From Methylorubrum extorquens (GTDB lineage Bacteria; Pseudomonadota; Alphaproteobacteria; Rhizobiales; Beijerinckiaceae): 64,000 nt of DNA. This document shows, one piece after another, positions 1 through 7,852 of the stretch. Location of the stretch: positions 1,742,001-1,806,000 of the forward strand of contig NZ_JALJXF010000001.1 of the NCBI RefSeq assembly GCF_024169925.1. Direction: 5' to 3'. Position 1 is the stretch's first letter, and the number at the start of each line of letters is the position of its first letter. The notes under the pieces were generated by a model. The model was not told the DNA's origin and ran no database searches. It saw only the letters and a program-made list of their open reading frames with translations. The position numbers and the translations under genes were made by a program.

Positions 1-1
1 G

Positions 2-2074
2 ATGGAGACGACGAAGGCGATCGTCGGCCTCGACCCTGTGGCGGTCGAACTCGTCGACAACAACGTGCTCGTGCTCGGCGCCGACATTCCGCTGTTCCGC
101 ACGACCCTGGCCGACATCACGAAGGGCGCCCCGAACTGCCTGCTGCTGACCGAGTTCGCGGGCGACGACCTCGCCATATTGAAGCACGACCTGAAGCGCC
201 TCGACCAGTGCATGGCCGATCACGGCTTTCCCGACGCCGTGGTCGAGGTGGTGGAGCCGAACCGTCAGAAAGCGGTCTGGGAGGTGCGCGAGGCCTGCCT
301 CAACATCATGATGTCGATGAAGGGGGACGCCAAGCCGGTATCCTTCATCGAGGATTGCGCCGTCCCCCTGGAGCATCTGGCCGACTACACCGACGCGGTC
401 ACCGAGGTGTTCTCGCGGCACGGCACCCGCGGCACGTGGTACGCGCACGCCTCCGTCGGCTGCCTGCATGTGCGCCCGATCCTCGACATGAAGCAGGGCG
501 GCGATGTGCGGAAGATGCGCGCCATCGCCGAGGAGACGGCGGAGCTGGTGCGCCGCCACAAGGGCTCCTACTCAGGCGAGCACGGCGACGGCATCTCGCG
601 CTCGGAATTCGTGGAGCCATTGTTCGGCGCAACGCTCACCCGCGCCTTCGAGACGGTGAAGGACGGCTTCGACCCCGACAACCGCCTGAACCCGAACAAG
701 ATCGTCCGCCCGCTCAAGATGGACGACCGCACCCTGATGCGGTTCGGCCCCGACTACGCCGTGAGCGCCCCGCACAAGACGGCGCTGGATTGGTCGGACT
801 GGGGCGGGTTCGGCCCGGCGGTGGAGATGTGCAACAACAACGGCACCTGCCGGAAGCTCGCCGGCGGCGCGATGTGCCCCTCCTACCGCGCCACCCGCGA
901 TGAGCAGCATCTGACCCGCGGACGAGCCAACTCGTTGCGCCTCGCGATCTCGGGCCAGCTCGGGCCGGACGCGTTCCTGTCGCCTGAGATGAAGCGCACG
1001 ATGGACCTGTGCGTGTCCTGCAAGGCTTGCCGCCGGGAATGCCCGACCGGCGTCGACATGGCCAAGATGAAGGTCGAGTTCCTCCACCACTACCATGCCC
1101 GGCACGGTCTGCCGCTGAAGGAGCGGCTGGTGGCCGAGATGCCGCGCTACGCGGGCGTCGCCGCGGCGCTGGCGCCGCTCCTGAACCTGCGCAACCGCTA
1201 TCCGGCGCTCGCCCGGTTCGGTGAGGCCTGGGCCGGCTTTTCGGCCCGTCGCTCACTGCCGGAATGGCGCCGGCCCTGGCGCGAGACCGGCGAGGTTGCC
1301 CACCCGCAGGACGTGGCGGGCGACCACCGCGATCTCGTCCTGTTCGGCGACACCTTCAACCGCGCTTTTGAGCGCGAGAACCTGGAAGCGGCCGAGCGGG
1401 TGCTGCGGGCCGCCGGCTACCGCCTGCACCGCGTCGTCGCCCACGAGGGCCGCCGCCCGCTCTGCTGCGGCCGCACCTATCTCGCCTCCGGCCAGACCGA
1501 CCGGGCGCGGGAGGAAGCCCGGCGCACCCTCGACACGCTCCTGCCCTTCGTGCGGGCCGGCGCCCGCGTGGTCGGCCTGGAGCCCTCCTGCCTCCTCACC
1601 TTCCGTGACGAGTTTCTGTCGTTGCTGCTGCGCGAGGAGGCGAGCGAACTCGCCGGCCAAGCCTTCCTGTTCGAGGAACTGCTCGCCGCCGATCTCGCGG
1701 CGGGCCGCATCAGCCTTCCGCTCGCCGATCAGGGCGGACGGGTCGCCCACCTGCACGGCCACTGCCACCAGAAGAGCTTCGGGGCGTTTGCGCCGGTGGA
1801 GGCGGTGCTGCGCGCGGTGCCGGGGCTTGATGTGCGCGTCATCGAGTCGAGCTGCTGCGGCATGGCCGGCTCCTTCGGCTACGGTAAGGACACCATCGAC
1901 GTCTCCTTCGCCATGGCCGAGCTGTCGCTGTTCCCGGCGCTGCGGAAGGCGTCCGCCGCCGACATCGTGGTCGCCGACGGCACGAGTTGCCGCCACCAGA
2001 TCCACGACGGCCTCGGCCGCGACGCGATCCACGTCGCCCGCGTGCTCGACGCAGCCCTCGTGCCGGCGGGCTGA
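2..2074 (+). CDS. FAD-linked oxidase / Fe-S oxidoreductase fusion (glycolate or D-lactate dehydrogenase type), 5' truncated
   Basis: The window opens inside this gene, so the first ATG in frame is not necessarily the start. The visible 690 residues hold the C-terminal part of an FAD-linked oxidase domain (about 1-240, including GEHGDG near 195 and LNPNKIV near 230). A ferredoxin-like region follows, with a cluster CNNNGTC...CP near 276-292 and a canonical CxxCxxCxxxCP near 337-347. Two CCG-type cysteine-rich segments come last (CCGRTY near 488, HGHCHQ near 585, SSCCGMAG near 620). This order matches GlcD-GlcF-like or Dld-type fusions of about 1000 residues that oxidise 2-hydroxy acids and pass electrons to the respiratory chain. 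The substrate (glycolate, D-lactate or 2-hydroxyglutarate) cannot be told from the sequence. Nearby glyoxylate-type genes make glycolate plausible, by inference only. Confidence 0.85.
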   Translation: METTKAIVGLDPVAVELVDNNVLVLGADIPLFRTTLADITKGAPNCLLLTEFAGDDLAILKHDLKRLDQCMADHGFPDAVVEVVEPNRQKAVWEVREACLNIMMSMKGDAKPVSFIEDCAVPLEHLADYTDAVTEVFSRHGTRGTWYAHASVGCLHVRPILDMKQGGDVRKMRAIAEETAELVRRHKGSYSGEHGDGISRSEFVEPLFGATLTRAFETVKDGFDPDNRLNPNKIVRPLKMDDRTLMRFGPDYAVSAPHKTALDWSDWGGFGPAVEMCNNNGTCRKLAGGAMCPSYRATRDEQHLTRGRANSLRLAISGQLGPDAFLSPEMKRTMDLCVSCKACRRECPTGVDMAKMKVEFLHHYHARHGLPLKERLVAEMPRYAGVAAALAPLLNLRNRYPALARFGEAWAGFSARRSLPEWRRPWRETGEVAHPQDVAGDHRDLVLFGDTFNRAFERENLEAAERVLRAAGYRLHRVVAHEGRRPLCCGRTYLASGQTDRAREEARRTLDTLLPFVRAGARVVGLEPSCLLTFRDEFLSLLLREEASELAGQAFLFEELLAADLAAGRISLPLADQGGRVAHLHGHCHQKSFGAFAPVEAVLRAVPGLDVRVIESSCCGMAGSFGYGKDTIDVSFAMAELSLFPALRKASAADIVVADGTSCRHQIHDGLGRDAIHVARVLDAALVPAG

Positions 2075-2151
2075 CCGCGGCTCAGGGTCGCCACTTCGGA
2101 ACGGAGGCCCTCCCATCCGGTTGTCGCGGCAATCCCCGAACAGGAGCCGTG

Positions 2152-3024
2152 ATGACCGATCCGCTGACGAAGTACCCGCGCCCGCCCTTCGAGACGCCGC
2201 CCCAGAGCTTTCCCGGCCAAACGGGTAAGATGGCGCCTGAGCCGGATCACGGTGAGGAGAGCTACAAGGGCTCCGGCCGGCTCACCGGCAAAGCGGCCCT
2301 GGTGACGGGCGGCGACAGCGGCATCGGCCGTGCGGTAGCGATCGCCTATGCCCGCGAGGGCGCGGACGTCGCGATCTCGTACCTGCCCGACGAGCAGAAG
2401 GACGCGGAGGCCGTCGGGGCCTGGATCGAGCGGGCGGGCCGGCGCGCCCTGCTGCTCCCCGGCGACATCAAGGACGCGGCCTATGCCCGCGAGATCGTCG
2501 ACCGCACGGTCAGGGAATTCGGTCGGCTCGATATCCTGGTGAACAACGCCGCCTTCCAGCAGCCGAACCAGGGCGTCACCGACATCGACGACGCGATCTT
2601 CGAGAAGCACTTCCAGACCAACATCTTCGGCCCGTTCTACGCCACCAAGGCGGCACTCGCGCACCTGAAGCCCGGCGCGTCGGTGATCTTCACCTCCTCG
2701 GTCAATTCCAAGCACCCGGTGCCGACCCTGTTCGCCTACAGCGCCACCAAGGGCGCGCTCAGCAACATGGTGCTCGGCCTCGCGCAGCTGCTGGCCGAGA
2801 AGGGCATCCGCGTGAACGGCGTGCTGCCGGGCCCGATCTGGACCCCGTTCATCCCGGCCGGGATGAGCGAGGAGGCGGTGAAGACCTTCGGCAGCCAAGT
2901 GCCGTTCAACCGCCCCGGCCAGCCGGCGGAACTCGCCTCGGCCTACGTGATGCTGGCGGCCGAAGAGAGCAGCTACACTTCCGGCGCCCTCATTACCGTC
3001 GCGGGCGGCATGCCGATCTTCTGA
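2152..3024 (+). CDS. SDR family oxidoreductase (YghA/general stress SDR type)
   Basis: A 290-residue short-chain dehydrogenase. It has the dinucleotide-binding TGGDSGIG motif near residue 50, NNAA near 130 and the catalytic Ser...YSATK segment near 180-200. The long N-terminal extension rich in Pro (about 45 residues before the Rossmann fold) is typical of the YghA/YhxC-like subgroup often annotated as glucose/ribitol-type or stress SDRs. The ATG at 2152 was chosen because an AGGAG sits 7 bases upstream; the open frame continues upstream inside the preceding gene without a better start. It lies 77 bp after the oxidase and could be cotranscribed. The substrate is unknown. Confidence 0.85.
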   Translation: MTDPLTKYPRPPFETPPQSFPGQTGKMAPEPDHGEESYKGSGRLTGKAALVTGGDSGIGRAVAIAYAREGADVAISYLPDEQKDAEAVGAWIERAGRRALLLPGDIKDAAYAREIVDRTVREFGRLDILVNNAAFQQPNQGVTDIDDAIFEKHFQTNIFGPFYATKAALAHLKPGASVIFTSSVNSKHPVPTLFAYSATKGALSNMVLGLAQLLAEKGIRVNGVLPGPIWTPFIPAGMSEEAVKTFGSQVPFNRPGQPAELASAYVMLAAEESSYTSGALITVAGGMPIF

Positions 3025-3031
3025 ACAACGC

Positions 3032-3059
3032 TCCGCCGCCTCGATCACGGGGCGGCGGA
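3032..3059. terminator. hairpin between convergent genes
   Basis: A 9-bp perfect inverted repeat (TCCGCCGCC / GGCGGCGGA, loop 10) lies between the SDR stop and the stop of the convergent DUF2380-like gene. There is no real T-run, so this is a possible bidirectional stop signal only. Confidence 0.4.
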
Positions 3060-3069
3060 CTTAAACCGG

Positions 3070-3585
3070 TCAGGGTCCGGCCTCCCGGATCTGACCGGCC
3101 AGAAACACGCCAGCGCGGCGCCACGCCTCGTCGGTATCGCCGCGGAAGTTGAGGTCGCGGGTCAGCAGAGCATGACCGGTGCGGGCATCGGCCACCCGTG
3201 CGAAGAGCTGCAGGATGAGCGTGCTGCTCTTGTGGACCACGCCGACGAAGACACGGCTCGCACCGGCCTCCCGCGCCGCCTTGAGGAGGCAGTCCGGCTG
3301 CTCGTCCGGACAGCGCCCGCGCAGCGTCTCCGCGGTGACGAGCAGGGTGCGATAGCCCCCGCCCGCGTCGAGATCCTCCGCGAGGCCCCGCGCCATCGCC
3401 GCAAGTCGTCGAGCGTGCTCAGGCCCTTGGTCGATCGGCTCGCCCGAGGTGTCGAGGAGCTTGAGCGGCAGGATCGCCAGTGTGGGCGGTCGCGGTTCGG
3501 CACGCGGAGCCGACAGCAACGCCGCGAGGATGAAACCGGCCGCAGCGAGGCGCCCCCCCGATCTGGTAGAACGCAGTCCGTTCAT
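3070..3585 (-). CDS. small secreted protein, DUF2380-like
   Basis: A 171-residue protein that begins with a signal-peptide-like segment (residues 1-28: charged start, hydrophobic AAAGFILAALLSA, then a cleavable APRAEP region). The remainder resembles DUF2380-type periplasmic proteins: TLAILPLKLLDTSGE, a REAGASRVFVGVVHKSSTLILQL core and VADARTGHALL. Two Cys pairs (near 95-105) could form a disulfide. The start at 3585 was preferred over the upstream Met at 3672 because it places the signal peptide at the terminus and GGGGTGAG lies just upstream. The function of the family is not established. Confidence 0.65.
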   Translation of the reverse strand: MNGLRSTRSGGRLAAAGFILAALLSAPRAEPRPPTLAILPLKLLDTSGEPIDQGPEHARRLAAMARGLAEDLDAGGGYRTLLVTAETLRGRCPDEQPDCLLKAAREAGASRVFVGVVHKSSTLILQLFARVADARTGHALLTRDLNFRGDTDEAWRRAGVFLAGQIREAGP

Positions 3586-3704
3586 GCTCACCCCACCACG
3601 GCGACGCCGCACGCGGCGGCTCGGGCGGACGCTACGACGCTCGGCGCGTGGGCTCTTGCCATTCGATGCCACCCGGCCGAGCCTGCTCCTCGGGAGGAGG
3701 GCGC

Positions 3705-4730
3705 ATGAACAGCCTCGGACTGACGCGGGCCTGCACGATGGGCCCGATCGTGACGGCGGTGGAGGCGAGGGGCGGCTCGGTTGCGCGGGTGTTCCGGAGG
3801 GCCGAGATGCCGTTTGCCGTGATGGATACGCCCGACCGTCTCATCCTGCTGCGCGACCAGTTTCGCCTCGTGGAAGAGGCGGTTCGCGAAAGCGGCGACC
3901 CCGCGCTGCCCGCGCGGCTCGCGACCGCCACCGGCATCGGCGGCCTCGGTGCCATCGGCCGGCATGTGCGGGCCTGCGCGACCCTCGGCGAGGCGCTGGC
4001 GCGGGTCGAGACGATCACACCGACACTCCTTCAGACCGCGACCTGGACCGGCCTGCGCCGGGAGGGCGAGGGCGCCGTCTACGGCTACGCCGTCACCGAG
4101 CGGATCGAAGCGGGGCGGCAGACCAACGAGATGCTGGCGCTCGGCTACCTGCTCGGCACCGTGCGCCACTTTCTCGGGCCGCGCTGGCGGCCGCAGCGGG
4201 CGGTGCTGACCGGCGCGGTCCTTCCCGATCGGGCCGAGATCGAGCGGGTCTTCGATTGCGACCTGGGCCTCGGCCCGCACGCGGGCCTGCACTTCGACGC
4301 CGCGCTTCTGGCGACGCCGAACCCGGCCCCCGGCCCGCTCCTCGAAGCGGCGCCCTCAGTGCCGCCCGGTGGGCTGACGGCCTGCGTTGCCGGTCTGATC
4401 GAACTTGCGCTCTTCGACGGCCGTCCCTCGATCGATGGGGTCGCCCGCCGGCTCGGCCTGTCGCGGCGCAGCCTGCAGCGCCAGCTGGAGGGGGAGGGCA
4501 TGGGCTTCGCACCGATCCTCCAAGGCGTCCTACGGGCGCGGGCCGAGGCGCTGCTGGCGGAGGGCATGGCGCCCATCGGCCGGATCGCCCTCGATCTCGG
4601 CTACGCCGACGCGGCCCACTTCACCCGCGCCTTCCTCGGCTGGACCGGCGTGACCCCGAGCCTGTGGCGGCGCCTGCACCGCAAAAGTCCAGGTTTCGAA
4701 AGGACGAGTCCTTTCGCGGGTCCAGGGTAG
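3705..4730 (+). CDS. AraC family transcriptional regulator (Arabinose_bd N-terminal domain type)
   Basis: A 341-residue regulator. The N-terminal two thirds looks like the AraC-binding-like domain of OruR/ArgR-type regulators; the C-terminal ~90 residues form a double helix-turn-helix (VARRLGLSRRSLQRQLEGEG, then IGRIALDLGYADAAHFTRAFLGWTGVTPSLWR). The start at 3705 follows GGGAGGAGG, a strong ribosome site. The last ~14 residues (KSPGFERTSPFAGPG) are encoded by a dispersed hairpin repeat, so the natural C-terminus was probably extended by repeat insertion. Its target is unknown; the neighbouring hydroxypyruvate isomerase is convergent. Confidence 0.85.
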   Translation: MNSLGLTRACTMGPIVTAVEARGGSVARVFRRAEMPFAVMDTPDRLILLRDQFRLVEEAVRESGDPALPARLATATGIGGLGAIGRHVRACATLGEALARVETITPTLLQTATWTGLRREGEGAVYGYAVTERIEAGRQTNEMLALGYLLGTVRHFLGPRWRPQRAVLTGAVLPDRAEIERVFDCDLGLGPHAGLHFDAALLATPNPAPGPLLEAAPSVPPGGLTACVAGLIELALFDGRPSIDGVARRLGLSRRSLQRQLEGEGMGFAPILQGVLRARAEALLAEGMAPIGRIALDLGYADAAHFTRAFLGWTGVTPSLWRRLHRKSPGFERTSPFAGPG

Positions 4731-4795
4731 AGCCCTGGAAGAATGCCGGGGCGCTGCCCCAACACCCCGCCAAAGGGATGATCCTTTTGGAATCC
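4690..4795. repeat. dispersed double-hairpin repeat, copy 1
   Basis: It contains a perfect 9-bp hairpin (CGAAAGGAC/GTCCTTTCG at 4697-4716) followed by a perfect 7-bp hairpin (TCCAGGG/CCCTGGA at 4721-4739). About 55 bp match, in inverted orientation, the segment at 32340-32396. It supplies the 3' end of the AraC gene and ends at the stop codon of the convergent isomerase gene. It may act as a transcription stop or mRNA-end structure. Confidence 0.7.
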
Positions 4796-4800
4796 CGGGA

Positions 4801-5577
4801 CTATCTGTAGGCCGACATCCAGCCGAGGCCCACCTCGGTGCGGGCCGCGGGGAGGTATTCGCAGCCGATGAGGCCAGCGTAGCCCGAGGCGTCGAGGGCC
4901 GCGAACGCAGCGGAAAAGTCGATGCGGCCGGTGCCGGGCTCGTGGCGGCCGGGGGCGTCGGCGATCTGCACGTGGGCGATGCGGGCGCGGTGCGTTGTGA
5001 GTTCCGTGGCCAGATCCTCGCCCATCATCGCCATGTGGTAGAGGTCTGCCTGGATGAAGAGATTTTCGGAGCCTAACTCCTCGATCACGCGAGCGGCGTC
5101 GGCAAGGCGGTTCAGGAAGAAGCCCGGCATGTCGCGGTCGTTGATCGGCTCGATCAACAGGCGGAGGCCCGCCCTGCCCAGCGCGTCGGCGGCGTAGGCG
5201 AGGTTTTCGGTCAGCGTCGCGAGAAGGCGCGTCCGGTCGGCGCCCGGCGGTGCGAGGCCGACGAGACAGTTGATCTGCCGGCATCCGAGCGCCCCGGCAT
5301 AGTCGATCGCCCGCGCGACGCCCTCACGAAACTCAGGTCTCCGGTCGGGCAGGATGGCGATGCCGCGCTCGCCCGCCGCCCAATCGCCGGGCGGCAGGTT
5401 GTGCAGCACCAGCGGCAAGCCCGTCTCCGCGAGGCGGTGCGCCAGCGCGGCCTTCATCTCGGCATAGGGAAACTGCATCTCCACCGCTGCGAACCCGGCG
5501 GCGCGGGCCGCCGCGAACCGGTCGAGCAGCGGCATCTCGGTGAACAGCAGGCTCAGGTTGGCGGCAAAGCGAGGCAT
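4801..5577 (-). CDS. hyi: hydroxypyruvate isomerase family protein (xylose-isomerase-like TIM barrel)
   Basis: A 258-residue protein, the usual size of Hyi, which interconverts hydroxypyruvate and tartronate semialdehyde. Family hallmarks are the opening MPRFAANLSLLF, VEMQFPY, LVLHNLP near 70, a metal/catalytic-type LIEPINDRDMPGF near 145, QADLYHMAMM and the terminal GCEYLP. The start at 5577 matches the conserved N-terminus; an in-frame ATG at 5607 would add ten atypical residues and would overlap a candidate operator. It follows the GntR regulator gene on the same strand. With the divergent aminotransferase it suggests interconversion of glyoxylate, serine and hydroxypyruvate (inference). 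A generic sugar-phosphate isomerase remains possible. Confidence 0.85.
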   Translation of the reverse strand: MPRFAANLSLLFTEMPLLDRFAAARAAGFAAVEMQFPYAEMKAALAHRLAETGLPLVLHNLPPGDWAAGERGIAILPDRRPEFREGVARAIDYAGALGCRQINCLVGLAPPGADRTRLLATLTENLAYAADALGRAGLRLLIEPINDRDMPGFFLNRLADAARVIEELGSENLFIQADLYHMAMMGEDLATELTTHRARIAHVQIADAPGRHEPGTGRIDFSAAFAALDASGYAGLIGCEYLPAARTEVGLGWMSAYR

Positions 5578-5602
5578 ATCCGGGCCGTTCTGTCGCGCAA
5601 AA

Positions 5603-5610
5603 TGCATTCA
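5603..5610. promoter_or_regulatory. candidate operator half for the adjacent GntR regulator
   Basis: TGCATTCA sits in an A/T-rich patch between the GntR and hyi genes. The same 8-mer in reverse (TGAATGCA) occurs at 6514-6521 in the other control region of this cluster. The similarity was seen by eye; the binding role is inferred. Confidence 0.3.
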
Positions 5611-5632
5611 AAAATGATGGGTTTTGCCGACA

Positions 5633-6436
5633 TCACTCGCTGTCGGCGGTCGCCGGCTCGCTGGCAGCAGGCTGCGAGGCCTCCCTGTCAGCGGCAGCCT
5701 TCCGTTTGTTGCGCAGGTGGCGGAACAGGATGTCGCTGAGCTCCGCCCCGGCCCGGCGGCGCAGGGCATCGAGGATTTCCTCGTGCTCGCGCATCGCCTC
5801 GCCCCAGCGGTCGCGGTTGGCGTCGAGATTGGCCGAGTAGCGCGCCCGCCGCAGACGTCCCGCGAAGCTGGCATAGGTGGCACTCAAGGGAGCGTTGTCG
5901 GCGGCCTGGACGATGCGGTCGTGGATCGCCTGATTGCAGGCGAAGTAGCCGTGCAGGTCGCGCCGCAGATAGTGGCCGTACATCTCGTGATGGAGCCGTT
6001 CGACCTCGGCATAGGCCTCGTCCGTCATGCGCTCGCAGGCAAGCCGCCCGGCCAGGGCCTCCAGCCCGCCCATCACGTCGAACAGCTCGACGATCTCCCC
6101 CTCGCCGATCCGGCGCACCCGCGCGCCGCGGTTCGGCAGCAGGTCGATCAGCCCCTCCGAGGCCAGCACCTTCAGCGCCTCGCGCAGGGGCGTGCGCGAG
6201 ATGCCGAAGCGCTCGCACAGGAGCCGTTCGGGGACGCGGGCACCCGGCGCGAGATTGCCCTCGACGATGAACTCGCGCAGCCGCGCCAGCACCGCGTCGT
6301 GGAGGGAGTGAACGAGGTTTTCCCGAGGCGTCGCATGAACCTTGGCCTGGACCTTGGCCTGAAGTTCGGCGGGGAGGGGGACCGGGCCGTCCGCGCCCTC
6401 CGATTCGCGTTCGGCGCGTGTCATGGCGGAAGTCAT
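5633..6436 (-). CDS. GntR family transcriptional regulator, FCD (FadR-type) subfamily
   Basis: A 267-residue regulator. The winged helix lies at about 45-110 (HDAVLARLREFIVEGNLAPG, RTPLREALKVLASEGLIDLLPNRGARV). A C-terminal all-helical FCD ligand-binding domain at about 120-240 carries the expected metal-site-type residues (NQAIHD near 180, HEEIL near 225). The Ala/Glu-rich last 25 residues are probably disordered. It lies between hyi (same strand, 55 bp) and the divergent aminotransferase-MFS genes, so it is the likely local regulator, probably responding to a small carboxylate (inference). Confidence 0.9.
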   Translation of the reverse strand: MTSAMTRAERESEGADGPVPLPAELQAKVQAKVHATPRENLVHSLHDAVLARLREFIVEGNLAPGARVPERLLCERFGISRTPLREALKVLASEGLIDLLPNRGARVRRIGEGEIVELFDVMGGLEALAGRLACERMTDEAYAEVERLHHEMYGHYLRRDLHGYFACNQAIHDRIVQAADNAPLSATYASFAGRLRRARYSANLDANRDRWGEAMREHEEILDALRRRAGAELSDILFRHLRNKRKAAADREASQPAASEPATADSE

Positions 6437-6513
6437 GACCGATTGGTAGCAGCGGGCTCAACCGCCGTCGATGGGACGAATGTAGGCATGATACTTCTTG
6501 TCTCGGCTAAAAA

Positions 6514-6521
6514 TGAATGCA
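6514..6521. promoter_or_regulatory. candidate operator in the GntR/aminotransferase divergent region
   Basis: TGAATGCA, the inverse of the 8-mer at 5603-5610, lies in an A/T-rich stretch 67 bp upstream of the aminotransferase start. It could let the GntR regulator control both arms of the cluster. Confidence 0.3.
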
Positions 6522-6587
6522 AACTTGCAGGATGAAATGACCGGGCGCGACGTGAAACGCCCGGCGCCTGGCCGAACGGGAGGACCC

Positions 6588-7763
6588 ATGACGCGCCGAA
6601 CCGGACGACACTTCCTGCACATTCCGGGACCGAGCCCGGTGCCGGAGCGGGTGCTGCGCGCCATGGACCGGCAGGTGATCGACCATCGCGGGCCGGAATT
6701 CGGCGTGCTCGGCCGCGAGGTGCTGGAGGGGTGCCGCACGATCTTCCGCACGAAGGGGCCGGTGGTGATCTATCCGGGCTCCGGCACGGGAGCCTGGGAG
6801 GCGGCGATCGTCAACACGCTCTCGTCCGGCGACCGGGTGCTGATGTTCGAGACCGGGCACTTCGCCACCCTGTGGCGGCAGATGGCGGCGCGGTGGGGCA
6901 TCGAGGTCGAGTTCGTGCCCGGCGATTGGCGCCACGGCGTCGATCCGGCCCAGGTCGAGGCGCGGCTCGCCGAGGATCGGGGCCATTCCTTCAAGGCGGT
7001 GATGGTGGTCCACAACGAGACCTCCACCGGCGTCACGAGCCGCATCCCCGCCATCCGCCGGGCGATCGATGCTGCCGGCCACCCGGCCCTGCTGCTGGTC
7101 GATACGATCTCTTCCCTCGGTTCGGTCGATGTCCGCCACGACGAGTGGGGCGTCGACGTCACCGTCAGCGGCTCGCAAAAAGGGCTGATGCTGCCGCCGG
7201 GCCTCGGCTTCACCGCGATCTCGGACAAGGCGCGGGCCGCCGGAAAGTCCAACAACCTCCCCCGCTCCTACTGGGATTGGGAGGAGATGCTGAAGCCCAA
7301 CGCCAACGGCTACTTCCCCTACACGCCGGCCACCAACCTGCTCTACGGCCTGCGCGAGGCGGTCGCGATTCTGCTCGAAGAAGGGCTCGACAACGTCTTC
7401 GCCCGCCACCAGCGGCTCGCCGCCGCGACCCGCGCCGCGGTCGAGGCCTGGGGCCTCGAAGTGCTGTGCCGGAACCCGGACGAGCACTCGCCGGTGCTCA
7501 CCGCGGTGATGATGCCGGACGGCCATAGCGCGGACGCCTTCCGCGCGCGGGTGCTCGAGAAATTCGACATGTCCCTCGGCGCCGGGCTGTCGAAGCTCGC
7601 CGACAGAATCTTCCGCATCGGCCATCTCGGCGAGACCAACGACCTGACTCTGATGGGCGCGCTGTCCGGCGTCGAGATGGGCTTGGCGGCCGCCGGCGTG
7701 CCGCACCGGCCGGGCGGCGTGCTCGCCGCCATGACGACCCTGCGCGCCGGCCTCGACGGCTGA
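6588..7763 (+). CDS. class V aminotransferase, serine-/alanine-glyoxylate aminotransferase family
   Basis: A 391-residue PLP enzyme with the family signature HIPGPSPVPERVL at the N-terminus, GSGTGAWEAAIVN (cofactor phosphate loop), HNETSTGV, VDTISSLGS and the PLP-lysine motif SGSQKGLMLPPG near residue 200. The family transfers amino groups from serine, alanine or ureidoglycine to glyoxylate. In M. extorquens the essential serine cycle enzyme SgaA is encoded in the main serine cycle cluster, so this is probably a paralogue with a catabolic role (inference). The start at 6588 follows GGGAGGAC; the longer frame from 6498 would run through the control region. It is followed after 89 bp by an MFS carrier. 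Confidence 0.85.
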   Translation: MTRRTGRHFLHIPGPSPVPERVLRAMDRQVIDHRGPEFGVLGREVLEGCRTIFRTKGPVVIYPGSGTGAWEAAIVNTLSSGDRVLMFETGHFATLWRQMAARWGIEVEFVPGDWRHGVDPAQVEARLAEDRGHSFKAVMVVHNETSTGVTSRIPAIRRAIDAAGHPALLLVDTISSLGSVDVRHDEWGVDVTVSGSQKGLMLPPGLGFTAISDKARAAGKSNNLPRSYWDWEEMLKPNANGYFPYTPATNLLYGLREAVAILLEEGLDNVFARHQRLAAATRAAVEAWGLEVLCRNPDEHSPVLTAVMMPDGHSADAFRARVLEKFDMSLGAGLSKLADRIFRIGHLGETNDLTLMGALSGVEMGLAAAGVPHRPGGVLAAMTTLRAGLDG

Positions 7764-7852
7764 TCTTTCCCCGAACGCCCACGCCCCGGGCCGAGCCGCG
7801 CGTCAGATGCGGAGCCAGGGGTGATTGCTCATGAGAACCGGAGGAAGCCCCG

